From Takakia lepidozioides (Eukaryota > Streptophyta > Takakiopsida > Takakiales > Takakiaceae): a stretch of 64,000 bases of DNA. Where the stretch lies: positions 15,128,001 to 15,192,000 of the forward strand of contig CM060733.1 of assembly GCA_030704615.1 (NCBI GenBank), in the 5' to 3' direction. Below the pieces are notes generated by a model. It worked only from the letters and a program-made list of their open reading frames with translations. It was not told the origin of the DNA and ran no database searches. Both the position numbers and the translations under genes were made by a program. Of this stretch, positions 54,721 to 64,000 are shown piece by piece. The stretch's first letter is position 1, and every line of letters begins with the position of its first letter.

Positions 54721-56430
54721 ATGGCGGGAGGGCAGGGAAGAGGCAATGCTGGGGGGGCATTGGTGGTGCTTGGATTGTTAGCGTTGCTACAAGTGGCAAT
54801 GGCTGTAGACTATGTTGTGGGTGGAGCAACGCAATGGACATTTCCACCCGATGGGACTACAACCTTCTACAACAACTGGGCTAAGAAGAACACGTTTAAG
54901 CCTGGCGACAATCTAGGTGAGTCTACCTTGGACCTGGCCTTGAGCTGTGCTTGGCGTGGAGTCGGTGGGAATGTTGAGTTTCACTCTACCGGTAGCTACT
55001 GTCCACTGTGTCTGTTGATTTGGGCGCTTGCCTTATTGATGATGGGATCAACACATGTATCCCGAGCAATGACGGCTACCAGTCTGCATTTAAGGAAAAT
55101 GACATGTGAGGGGGGTAGGGGAGGAGTGCTCGTTCCCTGGTGGGAGAGGTAATGGGTAAACGTAACTTGACCATGACTATCTTAGCTCCTTAGAAAGAGG
55201 CGTGTCCTATAGTGCGTCCGGAGGCGGAGCTGATACCTAGTGAGGTTTGCATAGCTTCAGACTGGTTGAGCCTGAGGGAGCGACTGCCCCGGTAAGGCTC
55301 GATGGCGGTGATTGTCCGACTGAATGGCTTCAGGGTGGTGTTATAAGTGCCTTATTTCCATGGGTATTTGGGTGAATCTCTTCATTAGTTGCTGTATGGA
55401 AGTTAACATTGAGGATCTATCTTCCCAAGTCAGTGAATAGTTTGGAGGTGATGCCTGTTGAATTTATAAGGCCGCATCCTATGAGCTGCCCAGAATGAAT
55501 ATATGTATGTCGATTAGTGCGCACTTGTAGACTCTCAGGGTACCTTTCCACTAAGCTAGCTACTGGTCGCTTTGAACCGCTCTGGTGGAATGTGAGACCC
55601 TCCCCCACATCTACATTCTGGAAGGTGAGACACATTTATGTGAAAGCAGGTAGAGTCGCAATTTCCAGTGTCTTGTCTACCTGCACTTGCTGTTCAATAG
55701 ATTAGAAGAGATAATTCACTTGCTGCTTGTAATGCCCAAATCAATATCCCTGAGGCTGGTGTTTTCAATGAAAGATTTCTTCTGGGATGTTCTTGAAAAC
55801 TTGTCAATCATATCATGAAGAAATTGAGGTTGTGGCTTTATCAGTAATTGAATGATTCCTGATGCAGTTTTTGAATATGGAGTCGGCACCCACAATGTCT
55901 GGCAAGTGACTCAGGCCGACTACAGTACTTGCAACTCAAATGCGACGCCTATCAAACAATATGCATCAGGAAAGGATAGTGTGGCATTGCCTGCGGCTGG
56001 CACCTTCTACTACATCTGTGGATTCCTCAGCCACTGCAGTGCTGGCATGTTGATGGAGGTAACAGTAGGTGCTGGTTCAGCAGCACCTCCACCGCCCCCC
56101 TCTCCAGCACCCGCCACTCCACCTCCCAGCTCTCCCCCTCCCCCTCCCAAAGTTCCCGCTCCAGCTCCCAAGGCTACCACTCCAGCTCCCCCTCCCAAGG
56201 CTACCACCCCAGCTCCTGCCCCCAAGGCTACCACTACAGCTCCCGCCCCAGCTCCCAAGACGACTTCCCCAGCTCCTAGTCCAACCACAGCTGCCTCCAC
56301 CACCCCTACAGTAGCTCCACCAGCCCCGGCAGTCAATACACCATCTCACAGTGCAGCCTCGACCCTGCAATCTGGTGCAGGAATTGTACTGGCTGTTGTG
56401 GTTGTTATTTGTGGCAGTCTTCTCTGGTGA
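54721..56430 (+). CDS. GPI-anchored phytocyanin (uclacyanin/plantacyanin-like) with AGP tail
   Basis: Two exons, 54721-54916 and 55868-56430 (CTAG|GTGAGT ... GATGCAG|TT), encode 252 residues. Residues 1-28 form a signal peptide (VVLGLLALLQVAMA), and the mature protein starts VDYVVGG. The plastocyanin-like fold follows, with copper ligands His74, Cys116, His121 and axial Met126 and a structural disulfide Cys87-Cys122, all present. Axial Met, not Gln, points to uclacyanin/plantacyanin and away from stellacyanin. Residues about 134-225 are a Pro/Ala/Ser/Thr region with APAPKATT-like repeats, the glycomodule of arabinogalactan proteins. The last 18 residues are hydrophobic (GAGIVLAVVVVICGSLLW), a GPI-attachment signal. 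It is expected at the outer plasma-membrane face. The intron lies at the position usual for phytocyanins, just before the first His ligand. Confidence 0.93.
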
Positions 56431-58754
56431 GGCCAGGTTTAGTTCTTGCCACGCTTCCAGTTCATAATTGAATCACTCCCAGCTGCCTTTTCAGTCTTGA
56501 TGCCTTAAAGAGTTACAACCAGCAGCCGGGGGAAAAGGAATCCAACTACTCCGGAGATGTTCATTGAGCATTAGAGGATGAGGTGATGCAATCGACATGA
56601 AGACTTGAGGTGGTCCTGTAGACACGATAGGTCATGTGGTGTTTTTCTTGGTGATCCTGTCATTTCTGAATACTGGAGGTTGTAGATTTTTAGGTGTGGT
56701 GTGCAGCTCCTTGTGGGGGGGGGCACCAGGCCTTTGGAACCATCCTCATAAGTGGGGTTGGCTGCATCTTTTTTTGTAAAACCATGGGGGGTCCAATTTT
56801 ATGTTAGTGCCCCTATTTTTACAGTAGTCACTTGAAATAAGGTCTGCTTTTCTACCAATCTGCAGATGTTACAAACAGATTCTCACCATGTTTGAGAGCA
56901 CACTGGCACAGATTCCTACCCTTAGTGGTGGACCAGCATTCTTTGTTGAGACAGTAAAAATCACAGACTCTTTTTGTCCCTGCTGGTATTGTGGTACTGA
57001 AAAATGATTAAGGTGCTGTTTGGAGTTCTGTTGCATGTCTTATGCCTTGTGAAACTTCTGTTACCTACACAGAAAGCTTCGAGTTAGATCCTCATGGAAA
57101 CTTGTAACTTGAATGAAGAAAAGAGCATCTGAAAAATGGGGTGATTCCACAAAACAAGGTTTCTTTCTTGGCTCTTGGGGATACTCGGAACTCTGTATAT
57201 GGAGTGAATGAGCGTACACCGGTAAGACAATTATCAAAACCTCCCGAAGGATAACCTGCTGTGACTTCGTCAAATTTGTTAGGTGTGGAGTGCTCTGGTG
57301 GATATTTGATGGATGGCTCACACCCTCCATCACTTCCGGACCATTGACCAGTTCGTAGGATTACGAACTGCACGGTTCAAAGTTGGAGGAACCCGAGGTG
57401 GCAGCACCTAGAGAGCCAGGTGTCCTCCACCATAGATCTCGGTGGGCGACAGATCAAAAACAGTGAAACAGTGCTTCACAAACATTCGAGTTTGACATGC
57501 ATTTCATTCCATTGCATAAGGCAAAAAAAGTTTCGGACATGACATCACTGAGGTACTGACAAAAGTTTACATGAGTGTGACTTAAAGAAGCGGAATTAAC
57601 TTAACAGCGTCTCACTAATGAGATACAAGAATTTGGGCTGTTTTTATGCTCTTTACACCCACAAGGATAGCTAATGACACTGAAACCTGGACAGACTGCA
57701 CCCAAAGAAGGTGTGCTGAATTCCCCAAAAGCAGACTAGGTGCTCTCGAGTACATATGGTCTCTCCTGATTGTGGGCCAAACAGTAATATGCAATTTGAG
57801 CGTGCTTATCAAGCTGAACTACAGTATTAGCCACCCAGTCTTCGGAGGGGGAAAACAATATTCAAGCTTTGTACAAACAGTCGGCGGATGATGGGTCCTC
57901 CTGAAGATATCCTGATGGGGTTTTACACGGGTATCACCGGTTAGTGGCAGTCGCAGGTAGCTGCGTGGCACGTAGCACGATCGGAAGTATAATCTATTGA
58001 TTCAAGTGGGTGAGAGGAAAGAAAGAGATTTGAACTGTGTTAACTGTGTTGGGTACATCACCACTGATTCTGTGGTGGTGGTACGACATCCCAGAGGAGG
58101 TAGAAGCGGTGAGCGGGGAGAACCTCGTGTATTGGATTGTGCTGGTTTTTGTTTTGTGTTTGTTTATCGAGATTGAGCTGAGAAGATCTCCGCATGGTTG
58201 CACCTGCCACGGTTCTTGGATTATCTTTGAATGAGGATGGGGAATGCGACAAGACGTCGGGTATCACACTCTTCACTGGCGTCAGTAGAGTGTTGTGGGG
58301 AAGTGATTTTCTACTTGAACAGCTCCACAGTTGTACAGGCACCCTACATGTTTTCAGCATGGCGACATATTCATGATCCCAATTACTTAGTGCGGGATCT
58401 CTGTGCGTAGAGGGCCTCTCTGATTTTTTTGATGGCGGGTGAATAATGCCTGAAGGCAGAGGAATGTATTGAGCCGAATTGGCGAAATTTCAATCAACAA
58501 ATTTTTCTTAAAGAGCAGCCCTAATTCCTTGGATCTTGCTCTTCATTCGGAGGATTCATGTGTTGGCAAAGCATCCTTCTTCGAAATCAATCACCATCCC
58601 AAGGGCAGCCAGTCGGGGAGTTAAACTTGTGTTAACCACGTCATCATACTAGGTTTTGAACGAGAGACAAGGTCGGTTTTGGTACCCCTATTGAAGAACA
58701 TAACAAGCTTGTTGGTGATAGAGAGCTTGCAAAGTCTTTGAAAGACAGACAGTT
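56431..58754. other. Intergenic, no gene seen
   Basis: Contains the phytocyanin 3' UTR and the promoter of the next gene. ORFs at 57.0-58.4 kb have no recognisable homology and overlap each other on both strands. Confidence 0.4.
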
Positions 58755-61700
58755 ATGGAGTCATTGCTCTTGAGGGCGCTCGAATCCACACTTCGGTACT
58801 GGCTGAAGACATTTGTCAGGGAACAATTCAAGCTGCGTGGCCGCAGCGTGCATCTGTATGATCTCGGTAATGTGTAATGGAAGTTCCCTTTTCCTTCGTT
58901 GTGATGTTGCTATGTGATGTTGCCACCGCACCAGTTGAATTTTGATAGAAAAAATATAGATTCTATGTGGTTGGCCTACTTACAGCAATGTCAGAGATCC
59001 TCTCCTGAGCCTGGTAGTCCTGTGTGGGCAACGAGTTTGTGAGCTGGAAACAAAGCTCATAACTTCTCTAACTATCCCAATTCTAGACTTACTCGTAACT
59101 TTGTTCATTTCCAAGTCCCTAGCCTCTGTGTCTGTTTCAATTTCTCAATCACCATGGAATTTGAAGGTTCAGCAGACCTATTTTGATAGGACATACATTG
59201 CCAGTAGCAAAGTCCTTTGACTGAAGCCTGTCACTGATAGAGCTTGCAACTGCGACCACTCACTGCTGCTTGGTTTCACTCCAGAGAAGCTGTTCTGAGA
59301 GAGAATTCAAACAGCCATTCTAGCTAAAGCTACAAAGTCAAAGTTAGCCAAGTGGTCACAATTGACGGTGGAGGAACATGTAAACTCTTTGTCAAAAAGC
59401 CTATTAAAACTTCACCCGAGGACCCCAGTGCTCCTTGGAGTGGGGAGCTGGAATTCTGAATCGTGGGGCACGTTCAAGAATGCGTATCGCTGTAGTTCCT
59501 CTCACTGGAACAGTTCCCGATCAATGCTGTGGAGACAGCAGCCATTTCTGGGTTTGGTATAAGCAGGCTAGAATGTAATTGTTTCTTGGCAGAAACCTAT
59601 CCACCTGCTTCCAGCCTATGCACTCTGGTACAAATCAGTCTGTATGGGATAAGTGCTAGTTGAAGCCCTTCCAGGTCTGCAGGCTGACTCGCTTGATTAA
59701 GTAGTAGCCGGTTGCTGTCTTTTCAAGATGTTGATGTTCGAATTTACACTGAAAGTAGATGCTAAATGGTGATATGCTGGAGCAGCCAGTAAGAGCATCT
59801 CTGGCACGCTCCTAGGGATTGCTCTACCAGGCTTCAAAGAATTAAGGAATTGTCTGCCCCATTTGCAGAGCGAAGACAAAAGTTAAAAGCACAAACAAAG
59901 TACTATTTGAACCTCTAATGATTACATCTTGTTGTGTGCAGATCTCAATGGAGATGTTCTACATGCAAGCATTGGCCTCCCGCCAACTTTGCGAGTAACA
60001 CAAGCCCGGGTTCGCAAGCTTGAGCTTAAGGTGCCTTTCTTGCTATCATGTTGTGGTCAAATCCACCGTGTGTCACTCACCTTATATCTTTGTTTAACAG
60101 AATGAAGCACCACAATTAGCGAGCAAGTCATCTTTAGTGGTGGATTGTTGCCATATCCGTATATTTGTGGTTTTGCGTCAGGAAGTTACAGCTAGGTGTC
60201 CATTCAAGAGGCACCCATGTTGTGCTGGCTGCGCAATGTTTGGAGGTAAGAAGAAAGTAAATGAGCTACACAACTTTTTTCGTTTGTTGAGATGGCAGAT
60301 ACCCTCACTCTCGAATGTCAACAAAGACCCAATTGTGGTCGAAATCGATAAGCTGGAGCTGATTCTTACTGAGAAGCTACCAAGTGATCTTGGGTACATT
60401 CCAGGGTAATTACTTGCGATTGCCTGCAGCTTTGGGAACTAGCTACACTCGTTGACTTTGTATTTGTCAGGAAAATTGTGGGGCAGAGAGATGTATATAT
60501 TCGTGAATATTGCCTGTGAGCCCACAATTGGTATGTATAAGACCCTTGCTGGTGTGCATTTCCAGGGTGAGTCTCAATTGGAGATTCTGGTAGCTCCCAG
60601 TGACAGATGGTTTTTAGGTTCATGATTTGATAATAGGGTTGGCTGACATCATAAAAGAAAGCATAATGTTGATTGGAGCCCCTCTTGTGGCGAAGGAAGA
60701 AGAAAGGGACAAACCACTTAAAGTTTTTCATGTATCACCACAAAAGTGGTACCAAAGTAAGAAAAAATGTACTTCCGTGGGAGGCCCAGAGGGGTACACA
60801 GTATGACTACAAGAGAAACCATAAGAATGTGTAAAAACCTTCTGGATTGGAGTGCCTGATCAGATCCTTGGATAATTATTTATAGCTGCAGGGGTACCTG
60901 CCTTGATTCTAGATATGAGAAACTTAAGTTGGTCTCCATGCAAAGGAAAGAGAAGAATCTATAACTCATCATAAACAATGTTGGATGCGCGTGCCTCTCC
61001 TGGAGCACACCCTAGCCTGACAGCGTCTCTGTGGATTTCACCGATTCTCGTCCCCATTCTCATTATAGTTCGAATGAACAAAGTAGGGGCTATGCCAGCC
61101 TGGAACTACTGTAGGTCTTGATTTGCTTCCCTATCATGGACTGTTTTACTGCAGGACCCTCCCCTCAGCCTCTTCTGGTAAAAGCAACAGCTATGGATAT
61201 TCTGACAAGGTGAGTTTTCCTCAGTGAGCCTCTTTTGACCATCTTGCTCTTCTGTTTCCTTCGAAAGGATGCAGTCTTTTGTGTGGCTTTGATTTTATAT
61301 TAGAACCCTGAAATGCCTTTCCACTAGTAGTTTCCCATATCTAGAGATGACTGTTGGTTATGCTGATGCTGCGTACGTTTCTTGGTGTTCTGTGGGTACT
61401 AATATTTCCTGTGTAAGAGAGGTTGATTTGGAAGTGATCGGCAAACCAGCTTGCAGATGGCATGACTGTACGGGTTGGTACTGTCAATCTCATGCTGGAA
61501 ACTCAGGGTGGCAGCAAAGGAGAAGCTGCTTGGTAGGTGGTTTTCTTTGTAGTTTGCCTTCCCTGTATTTGACTGATGTTGCTGTCTCAAGCTGTAGCCT
61601 GAATGTTTTCATTTGAAGTGCCTGGTTGTGAGATGGGTTGTCTGACAAGGCCCCGTACGTGGCCACAATATGTGATCGTGCTCTTGGTTGTAGTCTGTTC

Positions 61701-64000
61701 ACATAAACTGAGGATAAATCTTCTGACTGCGTTGTTGATCTTGAAGTTAAAACGGTGAAATGTTGTCCTGTTGGGAGCAGGACCCCTCCATTGGCATCCA
61801 TAACCATGCGCAATTTGGATCTTTACACTACTAATGAATACTGGAGGGTAAGTCAAGAGAAGCAGTTTTTCAGTGCTGGTTCAAAATCCTCCTTCCTTGA
61901 CCTTCTGTTTATTAAGTACCATTTGTGGCTATGTCTCCTAGAGTTGAAGGGCTTTGATTGTGAATGGGTGCATTGAACAGTAGGTTATGCACTTGTCGTT
62001 GGGATACGGAATATTGGATTCTCTGTCACACATTTGGTCTTTTCCATTGAGGTCGATTCCTCATTCCACAGGCTACATAATTGTCAGTTACACACTTGGT
62101 TGAGTGGAACAGGTGGTGCCCTTGAATCAAGCGAGGGAGTTTCCCAACAACAGAAAGGCCATCTATGTCTTCAAGGTATGGTCTTGTATCTCACTGAGAG
62201 GAGGGTCATCTATGTCCTTAAGGTTCACTTACTGCACGTTTCTGGTCTCATTCCAAGTATTCCTTCCTAGCTCACTTTACCTATGAAAATTGGGTCAGAA
62301 GCCCTGTAGGGATAAATTCTTGACGGTGGCTGCTCTACTCTTGGAGTTTACGCAATTATCGGAGACTCATGTTTATGGCCATAGTGTTGCAAGGTTCATC
62401 CAGTGGAGTCGTGGTGGGGCATGACTGCTTTAGGATCCTAGTTTCTAACCCCCAAAGCATTGTGGTACATGGTCGTCATGGATGCAGAAACTGGAATGGG
62501 AGTCGCTTTCTGTTGACCTGCTTCCACACCCCAACATGTTCACTGACGATAGACTTAGCAGCCCTAGCATGGGGGACTCAGAGAGAGATAATGATGGTGC
62601 CAAGCGGTTATTCTTTGGTGGGGAACGCTTTCTGGACAACATTGCGGGGGCTGCCTATGTAATATTAATCCTCTTGCTCACATTTGAACGTGATTGTGGC
62701 TGAGTCTTTGAACCCTAGTGGTTGACACATGCATCTTTACAATACAATGCTGCGTTTGTATGAGCTGATCTCGACGTTTGCAGCAAACAATAAACGTACT
62801 TGTCTTGATGGACATGCCCTTTAAAATTTGTGTTTATGGGTGGTATGTGAGACTTTGCAGATAACAATAAAGAGAACGGAGCAGAACAAACCTCTTGGTC
62901 TTGAGGTCCAGCTACATGTGCCAGAGATTCTTTGTCCTTCATTAAGCGAACCTGGTAAAATACCTCTTCTTGTACCATTGTGTAGGATTCGAGGTTGCTC
63001 TAAGATGTTTTTGTTGCAAACTGGAGGCAGTAATTGGATGCATCCTAGCAGTTGGAAGCATAGTAGAGATTGATTCATTCTTTGCACATGTATGTATAGT
63101 TTTACAAATCTGATTCTTTCGTTGTCAGTTAGTGGTGTGAAAATGGTAGCTGGGGTTTCCCTGCATTCTGCAAAGGTCTCCTGTTTTCGGTGATGATGTT
63201 AGTTCTGGCAAGAGTGGTGACAACCTACGCAGACAAAGTTGCCTTGTTGGAGGCTGCATCTGTGTTCATCAGAGCGTGATTATGCTACGCAGGGTTGCGG
63301 GCTCTGCTACGATTTATGACAGGAATCTACGTCTGTATGAATCGAGGAGATGTTGATGTGAGAAGTACACAGGTATAGTACCTCCAATGATACGACGAAG
63401 TGGTAAAAGGAGTGGGACCTTTCTTGGTTTCAAGCCTTGTCTTTGAGACACTTGGGAGTAATTCCCAGGAGAGTCGCATCCATCTCAATGTTTACTGGAC
63501 TGATGAGCTATCTCGGCCTCATTGCCTTTTCAAAGCACATCTCTGACAAATTGGCAGATCCCTTTAGAAACGTTGTCTCTCTTAACAGCTTTGGCTGTTC
63601 ATTGCCAAAGATGGCAAGACAGTGCAATACATGGTGGTGGACCTGGCAACAACCTTGCAGTGCCTTGAAGTAGTGCCACAGATCATGATGGCAATTGCCA
63701 TGAAATGTCACTGATCAATTTCGTGTGAAATCTCCCAACCTAGAAGCTGGGTTGGATGTCAGTCCATGAGAAGTGTTTTAATTTTTTAACTTGTTTAATT
63801 GTCCTGCAGTCTGATGACGCTGCTGGAAGGACACTGGTGGGAGTGAGGGTTGATCACATATTCCTCTGTATCAAGGACACTGGTGGGTTTGGACTCTATT
63901 TCTTTCTTTCTTTCTCTCTATCTAATGTGTTGTTCTACTGAGTCACATGGGCCCTTGTGGCCCTCTGTGGACGTTTGAAAGTCGACGAAATGATCTATTG
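58755..64000 (+). CDS. Chorein-domain lipid-transfer protein (BLTP3/UHRF1BP1-like), 5' part
   Basis: Ten exons are readable: 58755-58866, 59942-60030, 60299-60405, 60471-60515, 61781-61847, 62113-62175, 62488-62658, 62861-62954, 63293-63372 and 63810-63882. All are phase-compatible and encode about 300 residues before the window ends inside an intron. The start MESLLLRALESTLRYWLK is the N-terminal helix of the plant chorein family (Arabidopsis At3g20720-type). DLNGDVLHASIGLP, NKDPIVVEIDKLEL, LASITMRNLDLYTTN, KLEWESLSVDLLPHP, KRLFFGGERF, PLGLEVQLHVPE, LLRFMTGIYVC and VDHIFLCIKD follow in family order. Such proteins form a hydrophobic groove that moves lipids between membranes. Exon 4 (45 nt) is the weakest, and another small exon may lie between 60516 and 61780. 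The Ser-rich linker known from angiosperms is missing or shorter. Confidence 0.9.

Noticed and set aside
54452-54847. 131-residue Pro-rich minus-strand ORF
   Set aside because: It overlaps the phytocyanin start on the other strand, has no family resemblance and reflects local composition.
56010-56370. Gly-rich ORFs on the minus strand resembling glycine-rich proteins
   Set aside because: They are the complement of the Pro/Ala-rich tail of the phytocyanin; composition alone makes them open.

Overview
The window is nuclear DNA of a land plant. Six protein genes can be read with confidence, five of them across phase-compatible GT-AG introns. They include plant-specific or plant-type families: plastid TypA/BipA, DUF1664, a CW+MBD methyl-CpG-binding protein, a GPI-anchored phytocyanin with an arabinogalactan-type tail, and a plant-type chorein/BLTP3 protein. 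A PPR pseudogene, a plant-type tRNA-Pro, LINE, hAT and SINE relics and long AT-rich satellites fit the same picture. The PPR style and the mix of repeats suggest a seed-free plant (fern, lycophyte or bryophyte), but that is inference; the sequence does not name the species.

Layout. 0-9 kb: a small two-helix membrane ORF, a tRNA-Pro, exon-like pieces of an unidentified Gln/Pro-rich protein and a decayed PPR gene. 9-21.5 kb: repeat country. It holds LINE relics inside a hAT-like element, then a possible 7.8 kb element with inverted ends (13.6-21.4 kb) that contains a clean nested hAT insertion, a palindromic higher-order satellite, a T-rich tandem array and a second palindromic array. 22-24.2 kb: intronless plastid TypA/BipA GTPase. 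25.4-28 kb: DUF1664 protein. 29.6-31.4 kb (minus): a bacterial-type inorganic pyrophosphatase with a putative organelle-targeting leader. 32.8-35.4 kb (minus): CW zinc finger plus MBD chromatin protein. 37.4-39.6 kb: a pile of LINE fragments in both orientations, followed by a near-perfect 92-nt-arm hairpin. 40.8-45.1 kb (minus): 13-exon alpha/beta hydrolase. 46.9-51.1 kb: two relics of an integrase-type DDE transposon, tail to tail, on either side of a broken SPATA20-like gene fragment. 54.7-56.4 kb: phytocyanin. 58.8 kb to the window end: 5' part of a bridge-like lipid-transfer (chorein) protein.

The genes form no operon or evident pathway; they are independent housekeeping or structural genes (plastid translation factor, pyrophosphatase, chromatin reader, lipid transport, cell-surface cuproprotein). 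The unusual biology lies in the repeats: palindrome-based satellites, a dated nested insertion with a paralogous empty site, an almost perfect long hairpin, and a DDE transposon whose intron splits its catalytic motif and whose catalytic glutamate is lost. Exon coordinates were derived by hand from splice signals, reading phase and remembered family sequences; no search or transcript data were available.
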